Shown: piece by piece, positions 40,122-47,565 of the stretch
How the letters are laid out: each line of letters starts with the position of its first letter
Numbering within the stretch: position 1 is the first letter of the stretch
Assembly: GCA_003151975.1 (NCBI GenBank)
Contig: PLZD01000030.1
Location: 207 to 57,842 of the forward strand
Reading direction: 5' to 3'
Length of the DNA stretch: 57,636 nt
From: Elusimicrobiota bacterium
GTDB lineage: Bacteria > Elusimicrobiota > Elusimicrobia > UBA1565 > UBA9628
The notes under the pieces: model-generated
Told to the model about the DNA's origin: nothing
What the model saw: the letters and a program-made list of their open reading frames with translations, nothing else
Databases searched by the model: none
Position numbers and translations under genes: made by a program

Positions 40122-41785
40122 GTTGGGCCGGCTGGCCCGCGCTGGCGCTTGTTCCCATGCTCGTCGGGGCCGTCCTGCGCTGTCAGCAGGCCTACGTTTC
40201 GTACCGCGTTTTCGGCCCGCACTATTCGCCGGACGAGGGCTATTATGAGGCTGGGGTCACCTTCCTGGGGGACAAGGTCTTTACGCCCGACATCGCGAGC
40301 CTTAAAGTCATCCCGTGGCGGGGGCCGCTATATCCGAGCTTCATCGCGCTCGTCGAGAATCTTTTTTCTCGACCGTGGCCGGGGCATGTGCTGGCCGCCC
40401 AAGCGCTGCTCTCCTGCCTGACCGTCGGCGCCGTTTTTCTTTTGGCGCGGAGCTTGGTCTCGCCCTTGGCGGGAGTCGTCGCGGCGCTCTTGTTGGCGCT
40501 GGATCTGGATCAAATCATGACGGTCGGCAGCATGAACATCCATGGGTTTTATGGAACGTGTCTGTTGGCCGTGGCGATCGTCGCCGCTCGTTGGGCGCGT
40601 GAGCCCAGCCTTCGTTCAAGCGCGCTCCTGGGCGCGGTCTTGGGGGCGACTTTACTCTGCCGCACCGCGCATTTTCTATTGCCGTTTCTTTTCATCGCCG
40701 CAGCGATTGCGTGGTGGGGTTCGGTCAAAGGGGGGAAAAGGGCGGCCGTCGTCATGGGGGCGGCGGTCGTCGTCATGCTGCCGCTTTTGATCCGAAACGG
40801 CGTGCGGTTGGGCAAGCCGGCGTATATCGACCAAGGCCTGGGCTCCTACAACCTGTTGGCGGGTGCTGCTGGAGTGGATTGGGGGCTGACGATAGAGAAA
40901 GCGGTCAACCTGGCGGAGGTCCTCGAGCCTGGATTTAAAAAGGCGCATGCAGGCGAAGACCGGGGCGCGCTGGAGTCGAGTCTCACGCGCCTTGCGGTCG
41001 CGACGATAGAGGCCCACCCGCTCTCTTTTGCCGGGGGCATCTTGCGGCGGTTCGCGATTTTCTGGGGACGCGTGCTGCCGTATGCCTTGCTGGCCCTGCT
41101 TGCGCCGTGGCTCTGTCGGCGAGACCGCGGCGTGCAAGCCGTCTTTCTGGTTGCGGCTTCTTTGTCGGGAAACGCGGCGGTGGGCCTCGGGCATTTCTAC
41201 CACCTTTCGGTCGTGCCGGTGCTCTGCGTGCTTTCCGGCTGCGCGCTGGGCGCTTTCGCGTCCCGCGCCGCGGGGGACGGCCGCGGTCTGGCGCGACTGG
41301 CTTGGGCGGGGGGAGGCTTCGTCCTTGCGGTCTATGTCGTATTCCTTTGCTTACTGAGTCGCGAGGCCATGGCCTTGGGTTGGTCCGGGAAAGCGGATGT
41401 GACGGGATATGAATCGCATGACTCTCGCGTGATCGCGATGCTGGAAGATGGTTCGGCCGCCAGCGGCGGCCGATGGGACAAGTCTTGCGACCGGGAGGGG
41501 CTTCATTCGTGGCGGTTCAAGTCCCGCGGAATCAAGGACTTCCTGAGCGGCGACAAGCGGGCGGCCTTGGCGGATTTTCAGGCCGCAGCGAAGATGGCGC
41601 CGCATGACCCGGAGATCCAGATTTCCCTTGGCTCGATATACGCCGGACTTGGGCTTCGCGCTTGGGCGCTGAGATCCTATGATCTTGCCGTTAAATTGGC
41701 GGCAAACGACGCGCGGTATCAAAAGCTTCGGGCCGACGCGCTTTCGTCTCGAGCGTCGTTGGCTCCGGCCGCGAAAAAGAATTAG
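40088..41785 (+). CDS. GT-C/GT39-like membrane protein with C-terminal TPR-like tail
   Basis: About 565 residues if the overlapping TTG at 40088 is used; ATG 40157 is another possibility, so the start is uncertain. The first loop contains SPDEGYYEAG, the acidic motif of GT39/PMT-type glycosyltransferases that use polyprenyl-linked sugars. About ten membrane helices follow to residue about 440. The last 70 residues (RAALADFQAAAKMAPHDPE, then SLGSIYAGLGLRAWAL) look like two TPR-type repeats. It partly overlaps the GS-like gene and converges on sorB with a 20-base gap. The sugar acceptor is unknown. Confidence 0.7.
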   Translation: MGARTKLRAHLGWAGWPALALVPMLVGAVLRCQQAYVSYRVFGPHYSPDEGYYEAGVTFLGDKVFTPDIASLKVIPWRGPLYPSFIALVENLFSRPWPGHVLAAQALLSCLTVGAVFLLARSLVSPLAGVVAALLLALDLDQIMTVGSMNIHGFYGTCLLAVAIVAARWAREPSLRSSALLGAVLGATLLCRTAHFLLPFLFIAAAIAWWGSVKGGKRAAVVMGAAVVVMLPLLIRNGVRLGKPAYIDQGLGSYNLLAGAAGVDWGLTIEKAVNLAEVLEPGFKKAHAGEDRGALESSLTRLAVATIEAHPLSFAGGILRRFAIFWGRVLPYALLALLAPWLCRRDRGVQAVFLVAASLSGNAAVGLGHFYHLSVVPVLCVLSGCALGAFASRAAGDGRGLARLAWAGGGFVLAVYVVFLCLLSREAMALGWSGKADVTGYESHDSRVIAMLEDGSAASGGRWDKSCDREGLHSWRFKSRGIKDFLSGDKRAALADFQAAAKMAPHDPEIQISLGSIYAGLGLRAWALRSYDLAVKLAANDARYQKLRADALSSRASLAPAAKKN

Positions 41786-41805
41786 TTTGGCTGTTGCGGC
41801 GTTGG

Positions 41806-42402
41806 CTAGGGATTTTGCTGCAGGATCCAGTCGGTCAAAGCCTCGACATAGGGCTTTGGGATCTTCGGAAACGGCGGCATCGGCTTGGTGCCCCACTGAC
41901 CGCCGCCGCCTCGCCTAATCTGACGGGCAATGCGGACGCGGCCATCAGCCTTACCGTGGTACTTCGCGGCCACGTCGCGAAAAGCGGGACCGACCTTTCT
42001 CTTCTGCGTGTCGTGGCAGGAGAAACAGCCGTAGTGGAAGGCGATCTCGTCGGGATTGTGCGCGACGGGTGCCGCGGCCGCGGGCGTCTGCGACGACGAT
42101 TTCTCCATCCCATAAAACTGAGCGAGATAGGCCGCCAGCGCGTCGACGTCCTCGGGGGGAAGCTCAGCGCCGTATTTGTCGCGCATTTTCTCGACCTCGC
42201 CCTTCCAAAAGGCCAGCGGCATGGGCGGCTGGGTCGCGACGTAATCGGCGGAATGGCAAGCGAGGCAGCGCGCGTTGGCCAATTCCGCGCCCGGCCCCGG
42301 CTTGAAGGTCGCGGTCTCGCGCGGGAGCTCGTACGGAGCTCTCGTGGCAAGCGCCGCGCCGCCGCAGCCGAGCAGAGCCAGCGCCAAGAGAGTCTTTCTC
42401 AT
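41806..42402 (-). CDS. Diheme cytochrome c, SorB-like
   Basis: A 198-residue protein with a signal peptide (residues 1-19). Two class I heme sites are visible: CLACH at about residue 45 and CFSCH at about residue 125, each with a later Met candidate (PPMPL and KPMPPFP). Its start overlaps the molybdopterin gene stop by four bases (ATGA). In SorAB sulfite dehydrogenases SorB is the electron acceptor and usually has one heme; a two-heme form is unusual. It would pass electrons from the molybdenum subunit to the respiratory chain in the periplasm. Confidence 0.85.
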   Translation of the reverse strand: MRKTLLALALLGCGGAALATRAPYELPRETATFKPGPGAELANARCLACHSADYVATQPPMPLAFWKGEVEKMRDKYGAELPPEDVDALAAYLAQFYGMEKSSSQTPAAAAPVAHNPDEIAFHYGCFSCHDTQKRKVGPAFRDVAAKYHGKADGRVRIARQIRRGGGGQWGTKPMPPFPKIPKPYVEALTDWILQQNP

Positions 42403-43619
42403 GAGGCCTTGACCGTGATCGTCTCGACGACGTTGCGCATGTAGCCGGTGGGATTCCAGAGCGGCTTCAGGGGCTGGGTTTCGCCGGCATTCGAAGTCGC
42501 GCGGCAAAGAAGTTTCTGTTCGCCGCGGGCCGGCGTAAACGCCGCGGTCCATTCGCGAAACGAATAGCGCCCCAAATTTTTCCCAAGGTCCGCGTCCACC
42601 CAGTTGTTCCCGCCGTCGGTGGAAAAAGCCACGCTCTTGATCCCGGCGCCGCCGTCGAAGGCGATGCCGCCCACGCGCAGTTCTTTGCGCGCGGCGACGC
42701 GCGCGCCGTCCTCAAGGCTTGTGATGAAGGAGCGGGCATTGAGCTTGCCGATCGGCCGCGTCTTTTCAGTTTTGGTCCCTTCGGGCACGCAGGCGCAGTC
42801 GTTATCCGGGATCCGGTAGGCCGTCTTGATCCAATAGCCGTCGAACTCATGATCAAGAACCTCGATCGAATTCAAATGCTTGACCCAGTAGGTCCCGTAA
42901 TAGCCCGGGACGACCAGGCGCAGGGGATAGCCGTTCAGGAACGGAAGGTCCTCGCCGTTCATCGCATAGGCGAGCATGACCTCGCCGTCTCGCGCGTGGT
43001 CGAGAGCAAGCGCCTTCGCAAAGCCGGGCGTCTTTTCGGACAAGGGGCGGTCGAGGCCTTGGAAGGATACCTGAAGCGCGCCGGACAAGACTCCCGCCGC
43101 TTCGAGAACGTCCTTGAGACGCGCGCCCGTCCAGCGGGCGTTGCCCATCGCCCCGTTGCCCATTTGTCCGCCGCCGACGCGGGGGGAGAAGAACCCGCGG
43201 CCGTTGCCCGAGCATTGATTGACCGCCACTGTCTCAACGGGCTTAAACTTCTTCTTTAAATCATCGATTGAGAATTCGACGGAGTCTTTGACGCGGCCCG
43301 AGACTTTTAGATGGAAGGTCTCGGCGTCGATATCCAGCGGCAACTCGGAGAGGTGGTAGCGCACGAAGAAAGCGTCGTTGGGCGTCAGTACGCTCTCATT
43401 GAATACGGCGAAAGGAGTCTCGAGCTGGGGCGGGCGTGTCGTCAGACGGATCAACGGACGCTTTTGCGGGTATTTCACGAGCGGACGATTCCCGTTGGCA
43501 AACGGCAGGTTGACCGCGGCGGCGAGCGCCGTCAAGGGTCGGCTGGCCAGCGCCGTCAACCCAAGGCGGGCGGCGCCGCGCAAAAATTCACGACGACTGA
43601 GCGTGGATTCCAGACTCAC
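42399..43619 (-). CDS. Sulfite oxidase-family molybdopterin subunit, SorA-like
   Basis: A 406-residue protein with a Tat signal (SRREFLRGAARLGLTAL, residues 8-24). The molybdenum-binding cysteine lies in VNQCSGNGRGF, and the GARLKDVLEAAGV and GYPLRLVVPGYYGTYWVKHL motifs mark the sulfite oxidase/SorA fold. A C-terminal Mo-co dimerisation domain follows. It should oxidise sulfite or a related substrate in the periplasm and pass electrons to the cytochrome c encoded next. GTG start directly follows the agmatine deiminase stop. Confidence 0.88.
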   Translation of the reverse strand: MSLESTLSRREFLRGAARLGLTALASRPLTALAAAVNLPFANGNRPLVKYPQKRPLIRLTTRPPQLETPFAVFNESVLTPNDAFFVRYHLSELPLDIDAETFHLKVSGRVKDSVEFSIDDLKKKFKPVETVAVNQCSGNGRGFFSPRVGGGQMGNGAMGNARWTGARLKDVLEAAGVLSGALQVSFQGLDRPLSEKTPGFAKALALDHARDGEVMLAYAMNGEDLPFLNGYPLRLVVPGYYGTYWVKHLNSIEVLDHEFDGYWIKTAYRIPDNDCACVPEGTKTEKTRPIGKLNARSFITSLEDGARVAARKELRVGGIAFDGGAGIKSVAFSTDGGNNWVDADLGKNLGRYSFREWTAAFTPARGEQKLLCRATSNAGETQPLKPLWNPTGYMRNVVETITVKAS

Positions 43620-44678
43620 TTATTTCTTGGTGCGCGGCTGCTGCTGCGAGCCGCAATGCACGGTGCCAAGGCCGGCGACCCACTCGCGGCAAGGAATCGG
43701 CGCGATCCGTCGGCCCGGAAAGCAGGTCTCTAGAATTTTAAGGGCCGCATCGTCCTGATCGCACCCGAAGACGGGTGCCAGCACCACGCCGTTTCCGATG
43801 TAGAAATTGGCATAGCTCGCGGGCAGGCGACGACCGCCGTCGGCCTCGACGGGCGAGGGCATCGGAAGCCGGATGATCTCGAAAGGCTTGCTGTCTTGGT
43901 CCTTGGCTTTCTCGAGAGCCTCAAAGCATTCCTTGAGAGGTTCGTAATTGGCGTCCAACTTGTTTTCCTCGACGGCGCAGACTACGCGCGTGGGCCCCAC
44001 GAAGCGCGCGATGTCGTCGATGTGTCCGTCCGTATCGTCGCCGACGATGCCCTCGTTGAGCCAAACGATGTTCGAGACGCCAAGATTGTCCTTGAGCGCT
44101 TTCTCGATCTGCGCGCGGGTCATCGAGGGGTTGCGGTTTTTGTTGAGCAGGCACTGCTTGGTGGTCAGCACCGTTCCTTGGCCGTTGACCTCGATCGAGC
44201 CGCCCTCCATGACGATGCCTGGCTTGAAGGTCTTGAAGCGGGATTTTGGGAACATCTGGTCAGGGATGCGCGTGTCGCCCATCAGCTCCTTGTATTTCCC
44301 GCCCCAGGCGTTGAAGATCCAGTGGACCATGGCGATCTTGGGCTCGCGCCTGCGCACCACGAAGGTCGGGCCGTAGTCTCGGATCCAGACGTCGGCGTAG
44401 GAGAAGCCGTGAAAGCGGACCTTGGTGAGATCGGCGCCGGCGCGGTCGATGAATGAGGAAGCGCGCTTCTGCATGGCCGGGTCGGTCACGAAGAGCTCGA
44501 CGCCCTCGGTCTTGTGAATTTCCTTAATAAGGGTCGCGTAGGCCTGCTCGACCTTGGACAGGCCCTTGCCGAACGATTCGGGATCGTGCGGCCAGGACAG
44601 CCAGATCGCGTCGTGCGGCACCCACTCCGCGGGCATCTTGTAGCCGAGCGAAGCCGGCGTCTCTTTTCGGGCCTTCAC
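43620..44678 (-). CDS. aguA: Agmatine deiminase
   Basis: A 352-residue enzyme converting agmatine to N-carbamoylputrescine and ammonia. The family motifs are HDAIWLSWPHDPESF (residues about 22-36), DVWIRDYGPTFV, the EGGSIEVNGQGT segment, GDDTDGHIDD and the nucleophilic cysteine in GTVHCGSQQQP near the C-terminus. It overlaps the aguB gene by four bases. This is the second step of the arginine decarboxylase route to putrescine. Confidence 0.95.
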   Translation of the reverse strand: MKARKETPASLGYKMPAEWVPHDAIWLSWPHDPESFGKGLSKVEQAYATLIKEIHKTEGVELFVTDPAMQKRASSFIDRAGADLTKVRFHGFSYADVWIRDYGPTFVVRRREPKIAMVHWIFNAWGGKYKELMGDTRIPDQMFPKSRFKTFKPGIVMEGGSIEVNGQGTVLTTKQCLLNKNRNPSMTRAQIEKALKDNLGVSNIVWLNEGIVGDDTDGHIDDIARFVGPTRVVCAVEENKLDANYEPLKECFEALEKAKDQDSKPFEIIRLPMPSPVEADGGRRLPASYANFYIGNGVVLAPVFGCDQDDAALKILETCFPGRRIAPIPCREWVAGLGTVHCGSQQQPRTKK

Positions 44679-45538
44679 TTTGCGACGGGAGCGAGCAAGG
44701 ATTTGTAGCTGTCCGGACGGCGGTTGCGCATGAAGCCCCAGCCGTCTCCAACCGACTTGTTCGTCGCGAGATCAACCGTGGCGACGAGAACCTCTTCCTT
44801 CTGAGCGCCGGCGAGCTTTACGATGTTGCCGAAAGCATCCGCGATGAAAGACGAGCCCCAGAACTTGAGCTCACCCTCGCCGCCGACGCGGTTGACCGCG
44901 GCGACATGCACCGAGTTCGCGATCGCGTGGCTTCTCTGGATCGTCGTCCAGGCCTCGCGCCAGTCGCCTTCAGGCGCTTTGTAGCCGCGCACAAAACCAA
45001 TGGCCGTCGGGTAGAAGAGAATTTCCGCGCCGGCCAGACGGCAGGCGCGCGCGGCCTCGGGAAACCACTGGTCGTAGCAGATCAGCACCGAGAAATTACC
45101 GTAGCGCGTGCGGAACACCTTGAAGCCGCGATTTCCCGGCTCGAAGTAGCTCTTCTCATAGAACAATGGATCATGCGGGATGTGGATCTTGCGGTAGGTG
45201 TCGAGCAGTTTGCCGTCGGCATCGATAACGGCGACGGAGTTGTAGAAGCGCGCGCCGTCCCGCTCAAAAAGCGGGACCGCTATAACAACTCCCAATTCAC
45301 GAGCCAACGCGGAGAACGCGCGCGTCGACTCTCCCGGGATGGTCTCCGAGAATTTGGCGGCCTTGACCTTGTCGGACTGGGGGAAATATCGCGAGCGGTA
45401 AAGCTCAGGCAGACAGATGATCTGCGCGCCCTTGGCGGCGGCTTTGCGCACGAGAGCCAGGCTGTGCTCGAGGTTCTTGAAAAAATCCTCGGCCGGAGTG
45501 GACTGGATGAGGCCGATGACGACTTTACGCGTCTTCAT
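44675..45538 (-). CDS. aguB: N-carbamoylputrescine amidohydrolase
   Basis: A 287-residue nitrilase-superfamily enzyme. The Glu-Lys-Cys triad is visible: Glu in LPELYRSRYF, Lys in RKIHIPHDPLFYEK and Cys in LICYDQWFPE. It hydrolyses N-carbamoylputrescine to putrescine, CO2 and ammonia. The closeness to aguA and length support this member of the family. ATG 45538 lies six bases after a TAAAAT box, so it has its own predicted leaderless promoter. Confidence 0.95.
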   Translation of the reverse strand: MKTRKVVIGLIQSTPAEDFFKNLEHSLALVRKAAAKGAQIICLPELYRSRYFPQSDKVKAAKFSETIPGESTRAFSALARELGVVIAVPLFERDGARFYNSVAVIDADGKLLDTYRKIHIPHDPLFYEKSYFEPGNRGFKVFRTRYGNFSVLICYDQWFPEAARACRLAGAEILFYPTAIGFVRGYKAPEGDWREAWTTIQRSHAIANSVHVAAVNRVGGEGELKFWGSSFIADAFGNIVKLAGAQKEEVLVATVDLATNKSVGDGWGFMRNRRPDSYKSLLAPVAK

Positions 45539-45544
45539 GGAACG

Positions 45545-45573
45545 ATTTTACTTTTTTCTGGCCGCGGCCTCAA
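45545..45573 (-). promoter_or_regulatory. Promoter of aguB-aguA
   Basis: On the minus strand: TTGAGG (45573-45568), a 17-base spacer and TAAAAT (45550-45545). Six bases separate it from the ATG at 45538, so the transcript should start at the start codon. The -35 half lies inside the last codons of the upstream amidohydrolase gene. Confidence 0.6.
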
Positions 45574-46427
45574 AGGAAGAAGCCGTCGAGAAAGTGCTCG
45601 ATGAGCAAAGGCATGTCGGTGCTGTAGCCGCCCTCCAAGACCGCGAAGCGCTTGAGCTTGGTCTGGGCGATCAGCGAGCCGATGTGCCGGTAGGTTTTCT
45701 TGTCGAGCTTGAGCTGCGCGATAGGATCTTCCTTGTAGGTGTCGAAGCCGGCTGAGACCGCCAGCAATTCGGGCTTGAAGGCCAGAAGCTCGTCGAGCGC
45801 TTTGTCCAACTCCTTAAGATAAAAGGCTTCGCCCGTGAAAGGGGGGAGCGGGATGTTGATGCAGTTGTCGTGGGATTTGAGTCCCGTGCCTGGATAGAGC
45901 GGGACCTGATGCAAAGAGCAGAACAGCACGCCCTCGCGCTTGGTCATGAGCTCGTCGGTGCCGTCGCCGTGGTGGACGTCGATGTCGAGTATGGCGATCC
46001 TCGCGGCCTTCTTGTCGGCCTGAAGCCTCGCGCAGGCAAGAGCGAGATTGTTGAAATAACAAAAGCCGCGGACCGAATCGCGTCCCGCGTGATGTCCGGG
46101 CGGGCGCATCAGCGAGAAGGCGGGCGAGCCTTCAGCCGCGCTGTGCGCGGCTGACAACGCGCCGGAAAGGCTAATCATTGCTATGCCGGCGATTCCTTCA
46201 TAAGCCGGCGTGTCCGCATCGGAGAAATCGCCGGATGAGACGCGCTTGAAATGCCCGGGTCCGTGCAGGAGCGCCACGTCGGAGGAGGAGGCGACGACCG
46301 TCGGCTTGTCTAGCGTGTGCCCGGCGGCGTAGAGCCGCGCGTGGCTCTCTTTTACGCGAAACGGCGCCTCGGGATGGCCCGGGACGCCGTACTCAAGCGT
46401 TTTAAGGTCGCTGAAGACCTTGCTCAA
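45570..46427 (-). CDS. Histone deacetylase-fold amidohydrolase (acetylpolyamine deacetylase type)
   Basis: A 285-residue zinc hydrolase. The catalytic histidine pair is in RPPGHHAG, the zinc ligands in ILDIDVHHGDGT and SAGFDTYKEDP, and the tail has VLEGGYS. Bacterial members remove acetyl groups from acetylpolyamines or acetyl-lysine. Its place between a deoxyhypusine-synthase-like gene and aguBA favours acetylpolyamines, but this is inference. The start is TTG, directly after the upstream stop (TAATTG), so it probably depends on coupling for translation. Confidence 0.85.
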   Translation of the reverse strand: MSKVFSDLKTLEYGVPGHPEAPFRVKESHARLYAAGHTLDKPTVVASSSDVALLHGPGHFKRVSSGDFSDADTPAYEGIAGIAMISLSGALSAAHSAAEGSPAFSLMRPPGHHAGRDSVRGFCYFNNLALACARLQADKKAARIAILDIDVHHGDGTDELMTKREGVLFCSLHQVPLYPGTGLKSHDNCINIPLPPFTGEAFYLKELDKALDELLAFKPELLAVSAGFDTYKEDPIAQLKLDKKTYRHIGSLIAQTKLKRFAVLEGGYSTDMPLLIEHFLDGFFL

Positions 46428-47540
46428 TTATCTCAGCGCGGCTGGAACCGGAGCTTTCTCGTCGTTGAGCAGCGCGTTCCACTTGCGGGCGGCGCGCTTC
46501 TTCCAGTTGCCCTTGTGGTAGCCGTAGGAGGCGAGCAGCGGCATGGCGAGCGTGGCCTCCGAGAAGACCATCTGCTCATGGGTCGTGTCGACCTTGCCCC
46601 AGGAGCAGGCCTCGCGCAAAGTCGAGCCCGAGAGCGCGCCGTCGCGTTCGTCGGCGACCGTGATCTGGATGGCGTACTTGTGCATGTTCGTGTCGAGGCC
46701 GAGCATCTCGGCGCCGACGGTGACGTCCTGGGCGAAGTTCTTGGGAACGCCGCCGCCGATCATCAAGAGGCCGGTCTCCTTGGCCTCGAGCTTGCAGCGC
46801 ACGAGCTCGCGGAAGTCCTTTGCTGAGTCGATGGAGGCGTGCGAGTCGGGGTTGTGCCACTGGTGGTGCAGGAAGCCAAATCCGGCCGAGCAGTCCGAGA
46901 AGGCCGGAATAAATATGGGCACCTGCTTCTTGTAGGACGCGAGCACGATGGAATCCTTGACCTTGCAGTTCTTGCCCTGGGCCAGGTACTTGCCCATCTC
47001 CTCGACGATCTCGCGCGAGGAGTATGCCTTGGGCTTCAGGGTGCCCACGATCTCGGAGATCGTGTTGTCGCAATCGCCCAGCTCGTCCTCGTCGATGAAC
47101 GTGTCGTAGATCCGGTCGACGCGCGCGGCGCGCATCGCGTGGTCGTCGACCCACTTCGTTCCTCTGTAGTGCTTGAAGCCGAGGCTTTCAAAAAAGTCTT
47201 GGTCGACGATGTTGGCGCCGGTGGAGACGATCGCGTCGACCATGTTGTTGTTGACCATGTCGAAGACGACGCGCTTGAGGCCCGCCGAGAACAACGATCC
47301 CGCCAGGCACAGGATGACCGAGCAGTCCTTGTCGGCAAGCATCTTGTCGTAGATATCGCTGGCCCGAGCCAAGTCGCGCGCCGAGAAAGCCATCTTCGAG
47401 AATGACTCGATAATCGGCACGGCGTTGTGCTTGGTGATGTCGAAGTGCTCGATTGGCTCCTTCAACAGATCGGCTTTCTTTGCATTGCCCATGGATTCCT
47501 CGTCGACCAGCTCGATTTTTTTAAAACGCTGCTCGGACAT
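46428..47540 (-). CDS. Deoxyhypusine synthase-like protein (possible homospermidine/spermidine-forming enzyme)
   Basis: A 370-residue DHS-family protein (PF01916 type). Visible features are VILCLAGSLFSAGLK, DAIVSTGANIVDQD, the catalytic lysine in GGGVPKNFAQD and the NAD/substrate loop GALSGSTLREACSWGKV. Bacteria lack eIF5A, and bacterial DHS homologues are reported or proposed to make homospermidine or related polyamines from putrescine/spermidine. That agrees with the putrescine enzymes behind it. Start choice between ATG 47540 and ATG 47564 is uncertain; 47540 is used because it lies close behind a -10-like box. Confidence 0.88.
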   Translation of the reverse strand: MSEQRFKKIELVDEESMGNAKKADLLKEPIEHFDITKHNAVPIIESFSKMAFSARDLARASDIYDKMLADKDCSVILCLAGSLFSAGLKRVVFDMVNNNMVDAIVSTGANIVDQDFFESLGFKHYRGTKWVDDHAMRAARVDRIYDTFIDEDELGDCDNTISEIVGTLKPKAYSSREIVEEMGKYLAQGKNCKVKDSIVLASYKKQVPIFIPAFSDCSAGFGFLHHQWHNPDSHASIDSAKDFRELVRCKLEAKETGLLMIGGGVPKNFAQDVTVGAEMLGLDTNMHKYAIQITVADERDGALSGSTLREACSWGKVDTTHEQMVFSEATLAMPLLASYGYHKGNWKKRAARKWNALLNDEKAPVPAALR

Positions 47541-47565
47541 ATATTTTATAACATAAAGCCTCATT
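47541..47565. promoter_or_regulatory. 25-base divergent promoter between the DHS-like and HAD-like genes
   Basis: Only 25 A/T-rich bases separate the starts. Plus strand: TATAAC (47547-47552), 13 bases before GTG 47566. Minus strand: TATGTT (47555-47550) or TATAAA (47550-47545), 9 or 4 bases before ATG 47540. The -10 boxes overlap at the palindrome TTATAA (47546-47551). No Shine-Dalgarno is visible on either side. Confidence 0.5.
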
